A program made the position numbers and the translations under genes. The notes under the pieces are model-generated. The model was not told where the DNA came from. It worked only from the letters and a program-made list of their open reading frames with translations, and did no database searches. This document shows, one piece after another, positions 20,156 to 28,583 of a stretch of 64,000 bases of DNA. Positions within the stretch are counted from its first letter, which is position 1; every line of letters begins with the position of its first letter. The stretch is from Anoxybacteroides voinovskiense. Its GTDB lineage: Bacteria > Bacillota > Bacilli > Bacillales > Anoxybacillaceae. The stretch lies in assembly GCF_014196205.1 (NCBI RefSeq), contig NZ_JACIDE010000004.1, positions 1 through 64,000 of the forward strand, given 5' to 3'.

Positions 20156-20317
20156 TTACTCATCGTTTTTCGCTGCTTCTGCCGCGACTGTGCATGTCGT
20201 AAGCAACGCCCGCGGCTTGCAAGCGCTTATTTTAATCCCCCGCTTTTGAAATTTCTCGATGACGTGCTGAATTTCCTTCTTTTGTCGGTTTTCCGCTCCG
20301 TGCAAATGCTCTTCCAT
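20156..20317 (-). CDS. Small protein of unknown function (53 residues)
   Basis: A short gene between the sensor kinase and glpP, preceded by AAAGGTGAGAAGAG directly before the ATG. It encodes a hydrophilic N terminus (MEEHLHGAENRQKKEIQHVI), a basic helix (EKFQKRGIKI), two cysteines and an alanine-rich end (TVAAEAAKNDE). It starts 17 bases after the kinase stop and ends 12 bases before the glpP TTG, so it is packed like a coding gene in an operon. I do not recognise the family. Confidence 0.6.
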   Translation of the reverse strand: MEEHLHGAENRQKKEIQHVIEKFQKRGIKISACKPRALLTTCTVAAEAAKNDE

Positions 20318-20334
20318 CTCTTCTCACCTTTCTT

Positions 20335-21741
20335 CTATTCTTTGCTTTTCGCTTTCGGAAGAAACAGCTCGACTGTTGTTCCTACCCCGACCTCGCTTTC
20401 CATCACAATTTGGCCGCCGTATTTATCGACAATTTCTTTTGCGATGGCAAGCCCAAGCCCTACTCCACCTTTCTCACGACTTCTCTCTTTATCGACCCGA
20501 TAAAACCGTAAAAACACTTTTTCTAATTCGTCACGCGGTATCCCAATTCCTTTGTCACGCACGGAAATCGATACATATTTTCCTTCTTCTTTAATATCGA
20601 TAGTAATTACTTTTTCTTGTTGGGAATATTTCACCGCGTTATCAAGCAAAATGAGCAGCAATTGTTCCAAATGATGCTTCGCCACATGCACGCGCGCCTT
20701 TTCACCCGCTTCATCAATAATTTGAAACTGAACGCTTGGATGAAGAACACGGAAATTTTTCACAATTTGCTCCGCGGCTTCTTTCGGAGAAGTTGGCTGC
20801 AACTCCGCTGGAATCGTAAGCGCTTCGGCATGAGATAAATCTAAAAGCTCCAGCACGAGCTTTTTTAACCGATACACTTCTTGCACCGCTGCTTCTAGCG
20901 ATTCCTCTAAAATTTCGGGATTATGTTTGCCCCATCGCTTTAGCAGCGAAAGATGGCCTTCTAAAATCGCAATTGGCGTTCGCAATTCATGGGAAGCATC
21001 TTCGATAAATTGCTTTTGCTGGCGAAACGAATGTTCAATTTCATCCATCATTTCGTTAAACATCGCCATTAGCTGCGACATTTCATCGTTCGCGGCCGGA
21101 ACGTCGATTCGTTCTTGGAATCCGTTCTTTTTAATGTTGCGCATCGTGTTCGTGACCGCTTGCAGGCGCCCGACAAAATGTTTGGCGATAAACCGCCCGA
21201 TCCACGCGCTCATCCCCATCGCTACCATGCCAATGACCGTCATAATGAAAAAAATCGTGTTAATCATTTGTTGAAATTTCACTAAATGACGGACGACTTC
21301 AATCGTCCCGTTCATCTGCGCAACATGGAACGGCTTACGCAAAATAACCGAGCGATCATTGTTTACGAGATGGTAATCGACTTCAAGCTTTTCTGGTTTT
21401 TCCGCCGGAAGCAGCGAAACAGAAACTTGATTAGCTACGGATACGACAACATTTCCTTTTTCGTCTAAAATGCGGATCGCTTGATATTTTTCATTGAGTT
21501 TTTCAAGCAACTTTTTGCTTTTGCGTATATCGTTCCAAGATAAATTACGTTTCTCCGCGTAATAAGTTTCAATTTCCCCAATTGTTTTTTCGATCGTTTT
21601 TTCTTCTTCGTTCAACAGCCATTGCTTCACCGTTTCGTATTGCAAACATGTAAACAAAAAGTAGACGATAAAAATCATCGTTGCCGACAGAAACGTAAGC
21701 TTCCCTTTTAATGAGACGTTTTCTAAACGAAAAAGTTTCAT
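20335..21741 (-). CDS. Sensor histidine kinase of a two-component system
   Basis: A 468-residue membrane kinase. Two membrane segments (~15-35 and ~155-180) flank an extracellular domain of about 120 residues. A HAMP region (~180-235) leads to the phospho-acceptor H-box SHELRTPIAILEGH (~250) and to the ATPase domain with N-box LLDNAVKYS, G1 RDKGIGIP and G2 GGVGLGLAI. Its ATG overlaps the response regulator stop (ATGA). The signal is unknown. The pair resembles OmpR/EnvZ-type Bacillus systems such as YkoGH, but I cannot assign orthology. Confidence 0.92.
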   Translation of the reverse strand: MKLFRLENVSLKGKLTFLSATMIFIVYFLFTCLQYETVKQWLLNEEEKTIEKTIGEIETYYAEKRNLSWNDIRKSKKLLEKLNEKYQAIRILDEKGNVVVSVANQVSVSLLPAEKPEKLEVDYHLVNNDRSVILRKPFHVAQMNGTIEVVRHLVKFQQMINTIFFIMTVIGMVAMGMSAWIGRFIAKHFVGRLQAVTNTMRNIKKNGFQERIDVPAANDEMSQLMAMFNEMMDEIEHSFRQQKQFIEDASHELRTPIAILEGHLSLLKRWGKHNPEILEESLEAAVQEVYRLKKLVLELLDLSHAEALTIPAELQPTSPKEAAEQIVKNFRVLHPSVQFQIIDEAGEKARVHVAKHHLEQLLLILLDNAVKYSQQEKVITIDIKEEGKYVSISVRDKGIGIPRDELEKVFLRFYRVDKERSREKGGVGLGLAIAKEIVDKYGGQIVMESEVGVGTTVELFLPKAKSKE

Positions 21742-22412
21742 GACCGCATCACATATCCTGCCCCGCGTACGGTCTGAATATAGCGCTCTTTGTCTTTTTC
21801 GTCTAATTTATGGCGCAAATAACGGACGTACACGTCTACTACGTTCGTTTCTACTTCCGTATCAAATCCCCATACTTTATTAAGCAGCGTATCTCTTGTT
21901 AAGACGATGTCTACATTTTGCAAAAACGTCACGAGCAAATCGTATTCCCGCTTCGTTAGCTCAATCGTTTGTCCATCTTTTTTCACGACGCGCGCTTTGA
22001 CATCGACAACAAGATCTTTAAACGTTAAATATTCTTGATCCATCGATGGATGGACGCGGCGAAACAATGCGCGAATGCGGGCCAATAATTCCTCAATCGC
22101 AAACGGCTTCACAATATAGTCGTCGGCGCCGCTATCTAGCCCCATGACGCGATCGAACACACTGTCCCGTGCGGTAATCATAATCACGGGCGTTTTTTTC
22201 ACCGCCCGCAATCGACGGCATACTTCCATGCCGTTTAAACTCGGCAACATTAAATCTAACAACACAAGCCCCCACTCTTCAGCGAGTGCAAGCTCTAATC
22301 CTTCCCTGCCGTCATGGCATACGCGCACTTCATATCCTTCATGCAATAAATCTAATTCGATAAATCGCGCTAAGTTCGCTTCATCTTCAATAATTAAAAT
22401 ACGCTTATTCAC
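21738..22412 (-). CDS. OmpR-family response regulator
   Basis: A 224-residue transcription factor partnered with the downstream kinase. The receiver domain has the acidic pair EDE near the N terminus, the phospho-acceptor Asp in LVLLDLMLP (~52), and the switch lysine in DDYIVKPF. The C-terminal winged helix has LTKREYDLLVTFLQN and VDVYVRYLRHKLD. I start at GTG 22412 because GGGAGGG lies six bases upstream; the alternative GTG five codons earlier overlaps that site. Confidence 0.92.
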   Translation of the reverse strand: MNKRILIIEDEANLARFIELDLLHEGYEVRVCHDGREGLELALAEEWGLVLLDLMLPSLNGMEVCRRLRAVKKTPVIMITARDSVFDRVMGLDSGADDYIVKPFAIEELLARIRALFRRVHPSMDQEYLTFKDLVVDVKARVVKKDGQTIELTKREYDLLVTFLQNVDIVLTRDTLLNKVWGFDTEVETNVVDVYVRYLRHKLDEKDKERYIQTVRGAGYVMRS

Positions 22413-22516
22413 CAAAATCCCTCCCACCCCTTATCATACCAAAAAGAAATGCCAACCGCCTCCAGCGATTAGCAAAAACTAGCTGTCCGTCTTTCGTTAA
22501 GCACCTAGCCGTTGAA

Positions 22517-22627
22517 CTAGTAGTGTTTATTAAACAAGTCCATAAACGCTTGCACAATTTCGATGAGTTGGTACGTAAGCAAAGAGACAGCTGTCCCTGA
22601 GAAAAAAAGAGTAATCACCATATGCAT
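22517..22627 (-). CDS. Small hydrophobic protein of unknown function (36 residues)
   Basis: ATG 22627 is preceded by AAGGAGGAG at good spacing. The product starts MHMVITLFFSGTAVSLLTYQ and ends with an amphipathic helix (FMDLFNKHY), so it is probably a single-span membrane peptide. It stands alone between the response regulator and the hsp20 gene. I do not recognise a family. The 206 bases between it and hsp20 show no further gene. Confidence 0.55.
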   Translation of the reverse strand: MHMVITLFFSGTAVSLLTYQLIEIVQAFMDLFNKHY

Positions 22628-22833
22628 GTGCGCTCCTCCTTATTCGCTGCCGGCCTTTTGCTAAGGATGGAGCTTCGATTTTTGCAAACATGTTCGTGAT
22701 TTCTACGGTGCGAATGCCGGCTTTTTTTCATCATAGCCGTTCAATCTTAAAAATAAATGAAAATTTCCTAAAAAATACTCGTGACCTTTTCTGCCAATCT
22801 TACATATAGTGAAAGGTAGAGGAGGAGATCATT

Positions 22834-23298
22834 ATGAGCGATCATTTTCAACTGCCAAGAAAAAAGCAGGAAGAGGAACCGTTTCAACGGTTGCGAGAGA
22901 TGGTGAGCCAGTTTTTTGACGAACAACCGATTCGGAAAATGTTTGAAACGCTCGATGAATATGTTCACGACACCATTTTACGCTCCTACATCCCAATCGA
23001 CGTCCACGAAACGGCGCACGAATACGTCATTACCGCCTATCTCCCGAACGTCAACCGCCAACAAATTCAGCTCGAATTCGATGACACGATGCTCCATCTC
23101 ACCGTCCATCATCGCGAAATCGTCGAATCCACCGATGAGCAACACAACGTCTATAAAAAACGGCGCATGCAGCAACAAATGATGCGGACGATTCCATTGC
23201 CTTATCCCGTCAAAGAAAACGAAATTAAAGCCTCGTTTGAAAACGGAGAACTCGTCATTCGCCTTCCACAAAAGAAAAAATTTATTGATATCGAATAA
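22834..23298 (+). CDS. Small heat-shock protein, second Hsp20 family member
   Basis: A 154-residue small chaperone. The alpha-crystallin domain occupies ~50-150, with IDVHETAHEYVITAYLP and the signature ASFENGELVIRLPQ near the C terminus. The N terminus is charged and helical. It is clearly different from the copy at 2583. The start is supported by AGAGGAGGAG. It ends in its own terminator, shared with the convergent yppG. Confidence 0.88.
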   Translation: MSDHFQLPRKKQEEEPFQRLREMVSQFFDEQPIRKMFETLDEYVHDTILRSYIPIDVHETAHEYVITAYLPNVNRQQIQLEFDDTMLHLTVHHREIVESTDEQHNVYKKRRMQQQMMRTIPLPYPVKENEIKASFENGELVIRLPQKKKFIDIE

Positions 23299-23326
23299 AG
23301 GTGTCCAGCGCGGACACCTTATTTTT
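23298..23326. terminator. Shared terminator of hsp20 and yppG
   Basis: Arms AAGGTGTCC/GGACACCTT with a 5-base loop, followed by ATTTTTTAAA on the plus strand. It overlaps the hsp20 stop codon on one side and the yppG stop on the other. Confidence 0.85.
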
Positions 23327-23663
23327 TAAATGTGCTTAATAGTCCTTTTAATACGCTGTTTGCTTGATTGACCGTGTTAATCATTTGCCCGACGGTATTC
23401 ATCATTTTGTTAATGTCGTACGTTCCTTCTGACGTTTTAAACTGCGATATAATCGATGGAACGCCTGCCGATGGCGGTTTTAACATTGGGCCCGGCTTTG
23501 GATATGGCGTCATTTGCGGAGTTTGTGGAGAATGCTGCCCCATCATCGGCCAGTGTGGCGGCTGCTGGTATGGATGGATTGGTGGGTAGTGAGGCCAATG
23601 TGGAAACGATGGCGGAAACGGCGCACGTGGCAAATATGGATAAATATACGGAACCCGATACAT
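23319..23663 (-). CDS. yppG: YppG-like proline-rich protein
   Basis: A 114-residue protein. The first ~65 residues are extremely rich in Pro, Tyr and His (MYRVPYIYPYLPRAPFPPSF). The C-terminal ~45 residues match the YppG domain (GVPSIISQFKTSEGTYDINK followed by MMNTVGQMINTVNQ and LLSTFKK). The role is unknown; the composition suggests a spore-coat-like or self-associating protein, which is inference. GAGGGGGGAG precedes the ATG. Its place next to yppF and recU matches B. subtilis. Confidence 0.8.
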   Translation of the reverse strand: MYRVPYIYPYLPRAPFPPSFPHWPHYPPIHPYQQPPHWPMMGQHSPQTPQMTPYPKPGPMLKPPSAGVPSIISQFKTSEGTYDINKMMNTVGQMINTVNQANSVLKGLLSTFKK

Positions 23664-23825
23664 ACACTCCCCCCTCTTTTTCGATTTCGTACTTCATCAT
23701 ATGCACGATATAGGCGGTAAGTGCGGGTGGACATGTCACAAGTTGTCGGAAGTTTCAATTTTTTGAATTTATCGAGATGTGCCATTTTTATGATAAGATG
23801 TATAAAAACACGAGGAGGATGCACG

Positions 23826-24026
23826 ATGAACGCCACCGAATTAAAAAATAAATTTATCGCCACGAAAAATTATGAGCCGACCGATTTAAACGAACTGCTT
23901 GATTTTGCCCGCCAGCTATATTTACGAAGCGAAATGACGATCTCTGAGTACCGTGATATTACTCGTGAACTCGAATTAGCCGGAGCATGTAAGCCAGCGG
24001 AAAAAAACGAATATGTCGGGTTGTAA
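23826..24026 (+). CDS. yppF: YppF family small protein
   Basis: A 66-residue helical protein (MNATELKNKFIATKNYEPTD, then LNELLDFARQLYLRSEMTISEYRD). It resembles B. subtilis YppF in sequence and position. GAGGAGG lies seven bases before ATG 23826; an upstream frame extension to 23721 covers the promoter region and is not used. Function unknown. Confidence 0.8.
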   Translation: MNATELKNKFIATKNYEPTDLNELLDFARQLYLRSEMTISEYRDITRELELAGACKPAEKNEYVGL

Positions 24027-24077
24027 TGCATGATTCCCCCGCCCCTGCGGAAAAGTAACAGATGAGGGGGTGGCATC

Positions 24078-24248
24078 ATGGGACGAGGTGTCCATTTTCA
24101 CCATAAACGAAAAGGGCATGAACAACAACCGCCAGCACACGGCAAACACGTTCCGCCAAAACAGACCGAACGGGTCGAATACGAAATCGGAACAGTCGCA
24201 ACCGAAGCAGGTGGCCCGATTTCTGTGAAAGTCGAAAAAAACGACTAA
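24078..24248 (+). CDS. Small hydrophilic protein of unknown function (56 residues)
   Basis: GAGGGGGTGG lies four bases before ATG 24078. The product starts MGRGVHFHHKRKGHEQQPPA and continues with an acidic/beta-prone end (VEYEIGTVATEAGGPISVKV). The His- and Gln-rich start could bind metal or be a spore small protein; neither can be shown here. It lies 51 bases after yppF and ends in a strong terminator, so it is probably the last gene of that transcript. Confidence 0.6.
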   Translation: MGRGVHFHHKRKGHEQQPPAHGKHVPPKQTERVEYEIGTVATEAGGPISVKVEKND

Positions 24249-24250
24249 CG

Positions 24251-24285
24251 AAAACGGCTCTCCTTTTAAAGAGGGAGCCGTTTTT
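24251..24285 (+). terminator. Terminator after the 56-residue gene
   Basis: Arms AAAACGGCTC and GAGCCGTTTT around TCCTTTTAAAGAGG, with a run of T on the plus strand, three bases after the stop codon. Confidence 0.85.
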
Positions 24286-24301
24286 GTTAAACGGAAATTT
24301 T

Positions 24302-24379
24302 AGGGCTACCACGGTCATAAGCTTCATAGAGCCTCCTCGGGCCTGTGCGATCTTCGCCGATAGGCAGGCGCTTTTCTAA
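24302..24379 (-). repeat. Dispersed structured repeat, truncated copy D
   Basis: Read on the minus strand: TTTAGAAAAGCGCCTGCC, TATCGGCGAAGATCGCACAG and CCGAGGAGGCTCTATGAAGC. This is the left half of the repeat family. The right half with AGCTAGACA is absent. It sits between the terminator and the 3' end of the next minus-strand gene. Confidence 0.75.
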
Positions 24380-24606
24380 ACAAAATGCAATTTCGAAGGA
24401 ACGAACCGCTGCGCTTCTTTCTCATCCATTTTTTGCTCGACTGCGTCTAGCTGCTTCTCCATTTTTTGAATATGCGCTTGTTGGTGCGCGCACGTTTCTT
24501 TCACCACGTTGTCAATGACATCATCCATTTTCGTTTCGATTTGTTCCATTAGCTGTAAAATTTCCCCGAGCTGCTTCTCCACTTCCTCTTTTTTCACCCA
24601 CCGCAT
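24376..24606 (-). CDS. Small coiled-coil protein of unknown function (76 residues)
   Basis: A heptad-rich, highly charged helix: [20 protein letters not shown], then [20 protein letters not shown] and [20 protein letters not shown]. It is a likely cytoplasmic coiled coil or adaptor. GGGAGGG six bases upstream fixes ATG 24606 rather than the longer frame to 24624. It is divergent from recU, in the place where B. subtilis has small ypp genes, but I cannot assign one. Confidence 0.65.
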   Translation of the reverse strand: MRWVKKEEVEKQLGEILQLMEQIETKMDDVIDNVVKETCAHQQAHIQKMEKQLDAVEQKMDEKEAQRFVPSKLHFV

Positions 24607-24768
24607 CAATATCCCTCCCAGCACCGTTTGCCTTTACACATTCGCCATTTCTTTTTCGCTCCCTTCTCACCTGACAAAACTAGAACTATTTCGGCAAAGA
24701 AAGTTGTCTTTTTCATTTCTTCGAGCAATTTCGACATTTTCTTTATACACCCTATTCTCCCTCACCTA

Positions 24769-24777
24769 TGGTATAAT
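24769..24777 (+). promoter_or_regulatory. Extended -10 promoter of recU-ponA
   Basis: TGGTATAAT (TGn plus a perfect TATAAT) lies about 30 bases upstream of the recU start. No good -35 box is visible at 17 bases, which fits an extended -10 promoter. Confidence 0.6.
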
Positions 24778-24805
24778 AAAAAACATTCAAAGGAGGGGGA
24801 GCGTA

Positions 24806-25399
24806 TTGTTCAACTATCCTGGTGGAAAGCAATATAAACCGAAAGAAGAACAGCCAGTCCGTCATTTTCAGCCAAACTACGGAAACCGCGGCATGACGCT
24901 CGAGGAAGACTTAAATGCGACAAACGAATATTACCGAGAACACGGCATTGCCGTTATCCATAAAAAACCGACGCCGATTCAAATCGTCCGCGTCGATTAT
25001 CCGAAACGAAGCGCAGCTGTCATTAAAGAGGCGTATTTTAAACAAGCCTCTACGACCGACTATAACGGGGTGTACCGCGGCAAATATATCGACTTTGAAG
25101 CAAAAGAAACGCAAAGCTTCACGTCGTTTCCGTTAAAAAATTTTCATGAACATCAAATTCATCATATGCGGCAAGTGCTCGCACATGGGGGAATTTGCTT
25201 TGTCATTTTGCGCTTTTCGGCGCTCGATGAAGTATATTTGTTAGACGCTTCCCACTTGCTTACGTTTTGGGAGCGGCAACAAGCTGGCGGGAGGAAATCA
25301 ATCACAAAAAAGGAAATTGAGACATATGGTCATTACATTTCACTTGGCTACCACCCGCGAATTGATTATATTAAAGTAGTAGAATCTATCTACTTTTAA
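24806..25399 (+). CDS. recU: Holliday junction resolvase RecU
   Basis: A 197-residue structure-specific endonuclease that cuts Holliday junctions during recombinational repair. The PD-(D/E)XK-type core is visible: [17 protein letters not shown] (~30), [20 protein letters not shown] (~70-90) and [11 protein letters not shown] (~97). The start is TTG 24806, preceded by AAAGGAGGGGGAG; the longer frame upstream is out of the gene and overlaps the divergent promoter. It is followed by ponA after 17 bases, as in other Bacillaceae. Confidence 0.95.
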   Translation: MFNYPGGKQYKPKEEQPVRHFQPNYGNRGMTLEEDLNATNEYYREHGIAVIHKKPTPIQIVRVDYPKRSAAVIKEAYFKQASTTDYNGVYRGKYIDFEAKETQSFTSFPLKNFHEHQIHHMRQVLAHGGICFVILRFSALDEVYLLDASHLLTFWERQQAGGRKSITKKEIETYGHYISLGYHPRIDYIKVVESIYF

Positions 25400-25416
25400 A
25401 GAAAGGTAGGATTTTT

Positions 25417-28068
25417 ATGTCTGGTGACTATCGTTCTCGCGTAGAACGGAAACAAGCAACAAACCAAACAAAAACAAAAAAAGGAAAAAAGAAAAAAGCG
25501 AAATCGCTCTTTCAAATGATTGCACTAACATTAGTCGTTTTCATGCTGCTTGGGGTGATTGGCGGCGTCGCTGCGTTTGCTTATTTCATCAAAGGAATAC
25601 CGCCGCTTGATGAAGCAAAAATTAAAGACCCGCTTTCCTCGACGATTTATGATATGAACGGCCATAAAATTGTCGACTTAGGCGGGCAGAAACGAACGTA
25701 TATTTCCTATTCGGACATTCCGAAAGTATTGGAAAATGCCGTATTAGCGACAGAAGACGCTCGCTTTTACCAACATCACGGCGTCGATTTTATCCGCCTT
25801 GGCGGAGCTATTTTAGCCAACCTTAAAGAAGGGTACGGAGCGGAAGGCGGAAGCACGATTACTCAACAAGTCGTCAAGCTGACGTTCTTGTCGCCAGAAA
25901 AAACGATCAAACGGAAAATCCAAGAAGCTTGGCTCGCGTTACGGCTCGAACAAAAGTATTCGAAACATGAAATTTTAGAAATGTATTTAAATAAAATTTA
26001 TTACTCTAACGGGGTGTACGGTGTCGCTAAAGCCGCGGAATATTACTTCGGCAAAACGAACTTAAAAGAGTTGACGCTTCCAGAAGCCGCCTTGCTCGCC
26101 GGACTTCCGCAAAGCCCGAACAACTATAACCCGTACGAACATCCCGAAGCGGCGAAAAAGCGGCGCGACGTCGTTCTCTCGTTAATGGCGGAACATGGCT
26201 TTATTACAAAAGAAGAAGCGGAAAAAGCAAAGCAAGTACCGATTGCATCAATGCTCGTCGATCGGAAAAAACATAATCAATCACAAACCATTCCATATGA
26301 TTCTTTTATCGACGAAGTGATTAAAGAAGTGACCGATCAAGCGAATGTGAACGTCTATGAAGACGGACTAAAAATTTATACAACGCTTGACCCGAACGCA
26401 CAAAGCTATGTCGAAGACTTGCTGAATTCCAACGAGTTATTTACGAACAAAAAAGATTTGCAAACTTCCATCGCGCTTATCGATACGAAAACGGGCGAAA
26501 TTCGTGCGCTTGGCGGTGGACGCGACCCTGAAAATGTCACATTTGGCTTTAACTACGCCACCCAACGCGTCGGTCAGCCAGGGTCAACGATTAAGCCGAT
26601 TTTAGACTACGGTCCAGCGATTGAATATTTGAAATGGCCGACGGCACACATTCTCGTCGATGAACCATATCAATATTCGAACGGCACACCGATTAAAAAC
26701 TGGAACGGCAAGTATGAAGGTGCGATGACGATGCGAACAGCGCTTGCGAAATCGCGCAACATTCCAGCGCTAAAAGCGTTGCAAGCAGTCGGCTTAGAGC
26801 GGGCGAGACAGTTTGCGAACAAGCTCGGCATGGGCTTTGACAACATTTACGAATCGTACGCGATTGGCGGCTTGGAAAAAGGAGTATCGCCGTTACAAAT
26901 GGCGGGGGCATATAGCGCGTTTGGCAACAACGGCGTCTACATTAAACCGCACGCCGTCACGAAAATCGTCTTTCCGGACAATACAGAAATGGATTTAACT
27001 CCAAAACCGAAAGTGGCGATGAAAGACTATACGGCATATATGATTACCGATATGTTAAAAACGGTCGTGCAATCCGGTACAGGTACGCTTGCCAACGTGC
27101 CAAGCTTACATGTTGCAGGAAAAACGGGAACGACCAACTATTCCGAAGACGTCGCCCGACAATATGGATTGCCGGATGACGCCGTGCCAGACAGCTGGTT
27201 TGTCGGCTATACGCCAAACTACACTGCTGCCGTCTGGACTGGGTTTAGCAAAAAAAGCAGCACGGCGAACTTATCGGTCTATGAACAAAAAATACCGCGC
27301 CTACTGTTCAAAAAAGTCATCTCGCACGTCGACCATGATAGCGAAGACTTCCCGATGCCAAAAAGCGTCGTGAAGTTGCCAGTGAAAAAAGGTTCCAATC
27401 CGCCGCAATTAGCAGGACCTTTTACACCAAAAGACGAAATCGTGTATGAATGTTTCGTGAGAGGAAGCGAGCCGACTGAAACAGCAACAGACGACAAGCC
27501 GCTTGCACCGACGAACGTACAGGCAACGTACGACCCGAAAGCGGACGCGATTTCTTTGACGTGGACATACGACAATGCGCTTGACAATGTGGCATTTGAA
27601 GTGCACGCGAAAAACGACAAAGGCGAATCAGCGGTGCTTCCAGCCACAGGCTTATCGTTAACGATTAACCATCCAACGAAAGGCGCTGTCTATACGTTTG
27701 ACGTCTATACGGTAAGCAAAGACGGACAAATAAAAAGCGAACAGCCAGCGACCGTGACCGTTCAAGTGCCAAGCGACCAGCAACAGACAACGCCACCAGA
27801 GGAACAAACCGGCAACAACGGCACAGATGGAACAAACAATGGCAACAATACGAACAATCCCGACCAAAACGGCGGACAAAACAATAGCGGGGAACAAAAC
27901 AACAGCGGACAAAATAACAGCGGTGGACAAAACAACAACGGACAAAATAACAGCGGCTCCGGCGGAAACACAACCCCACCGACGCAAAATAATAGCTCGA
28001 CTGGAAATACAACGAACCGCGTCGGAAAAAGCTCGCTTCCGTCCACCAATGAGTTGCTTAACCAATAA
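25417..28068 (+). CDS. ponA: Penicillin-binding protein 1A/1B (bifunctional class A PBP)
   Basis: An 883-residue peptidoglycan synthase. A basic cytoplasmic tail and one membrane segment (~32-55) precede the glycosyltransferase domain (EDARFYQHHGVD ~113, GGSTITQQVVK ~145). The transpeptidase domain has the S-x-x-K serine in GQPGSTIKPI (~390) and KTGTTNYSED (~570). A fibronectin-III-like domain (~690-785) follows. The tail of about 80 residues is low complexity, with repeated NNSG, NNNG and GGQ units, as in wall-spanning tails of PBP1. GAAAGGTAGG precedes the ATG. It is an operon with recU and ends in a terminator. Confidence 0.96.
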   Translation: MSGDYRSRVERKQATNQTKTKKGKKKKAKSLFQMIALTLVVFMLLGVIGGVAAFAYFIKGIPPLDEAKIKDPLSSTIYDMNGHKIVDLGGQKRTYISYSDIPKVLENAVLATEDARFYQHHGVDFIRLGGAILANLKEGYGAEGGSTITQQVVKLTFLSPEKTIKRKIQEAWLALRLEQKYSKHEILEMYLNKIYYSNGVYGVAKAAEYYFGKTNLKELTLPEAALLAGLPQSPNNYNPYEHPEAAKKRRDVVLSLMAEHGFITKEEAEKAKQVPIASMLVDRKKHNQSQTIPYDSFIDEVIKEVTDQANVNVYEDGLKIYTTLDPNAQSYVEDLLNSNELFTNKKDLQTSIALIDTKTGEIRALGGGRDPENVTFGFNYATQRVGQPGSTIKPILDYGPAIEYLKWPTAHILVDEPYQYSNGTPIKNWNGKYEGAMTMRTALAKSRNIPALKALQAVGLERARQFANKLGMGFDNIYESYAIGGLEKGVSPLQMAGAYSAFGNNGVYIKPHAVTKIVFPDNTEMDLTPKPKVAMKDYTAYMITDMLKTVVQSGTGTLANVPSLHVAGKTGTTNYSEDVARQYGLPDDAVPDSWFVGYTPNYTAAVWTGFSKKSSTANLSVYEQKIPRLLFKKVISHVDHDSEDFPMPKSVVKLPVKKGSNPPQLAGPFTPKDEIVYECFVRGSEPTETATDDKPLAPTNVQATYDPKADAISLTWTYDNALDNVAFEVHAKNDKGESAVLPATGLSLTINHPTKGAVYTFDVYTVSKDGQIKSEQPATVTVQVPSDQQQTTPPEEQTGNNGTDGTNNGNNTNNPDQNGGQNNSGEQNNSGQNNSGGQNNNGQNNSGSGGNTTPPTQNNSSTGNTTNRVGKSSLPSTNELLNQ

Positions 28069-28070
28069 CG

Positions 28071-28108
28071 AAACGGGATGTCTCAACGCGGAGACATCCC
28101 GTTTTTCT
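28071..28108. terminator. Bidirectional terminator between ponA and ypoC
   Basis: Arms AAACGGGATGTCTC/GAGACATCCCGTTT with a 6-base loop and a T-run. It also contains the end of the ypoC coding region. Confidence 0.88.
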
Positions 28109-28583
28109 TTTTCGCTAATGTTTTATAATAAAGCTTTTCCGTTTCACTAAACAGTTCGCTAAGCTGAATAAACGAATGATATAAATCCGGACGGGCAAAA
28201 ATAAATTGCAGCCGCTCGATAACGTTTACCGGCTTCACCGCCAATGCGGCGATTGCTTTTTCCCACTCATTCACCTGCTCGACCCGCTTGCCGTTTAACC
28301 AATGCAAACAAACGAGGAAATACGACAAGGCGCGAATCATCGGCTCTCTTGCGCTCGCCCGGTCACGTTTCGCAAAGCAGCTTTCTAACCGGTCTCGTTC
28401 TTCGTGCCAAAGCGGAAAAACAGCGGCGAGCGATTCAATTTCTTCCCATGGCGCTTTAGTACCGACAATGTCATAGTAAAAATACACATGCTTCATCGCT
28501 TCAGGAAATGGCGCATCGCTTGCTTGCACGTTATCCCCTACACGAAAAAAAAGCGGATGAACGAATTCATTTGGTACTTGCAA
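28083..28583 (-). CDS. ypoC: YpoC family protein
   Basis: A 166-residue protein of unknown function, conserved after nth in Bacillaceae. Helical, with a tryptophan-rich middle (VFPLWHEERDRLESCFAKRD) and LSYFLVCLHWLNGKRVEQVN. It starts with TTG at 28583, with GAGGGG upstream, inside the 3' end of nth (17-base overlap), so translation is probably coupled to nth. Confidence 0.8.
   Translation of the reverse strand: MQVPNEFVHPLFFRVGDNVQASDAPFPEAMKHVYFYYDIVGTKAPWEEIESLAAVFPLWHEERDRLESCFAKRDRASAREPMIRALSYFLVCLHWLNGKRVEQVNEWEKAIAALAVKPVNVIERLQFIFARPDLYHSFIQLSELFSETEKLYYKTLAKKKNGMSPR

Noticed and set aside
27658-28086. Long open frames antisense to the ponA tail with Cys/Val-rich translations
   Set aside because: They are shadows of the low-complexity Asn/Gly-rich coding sequence on the plus strand.
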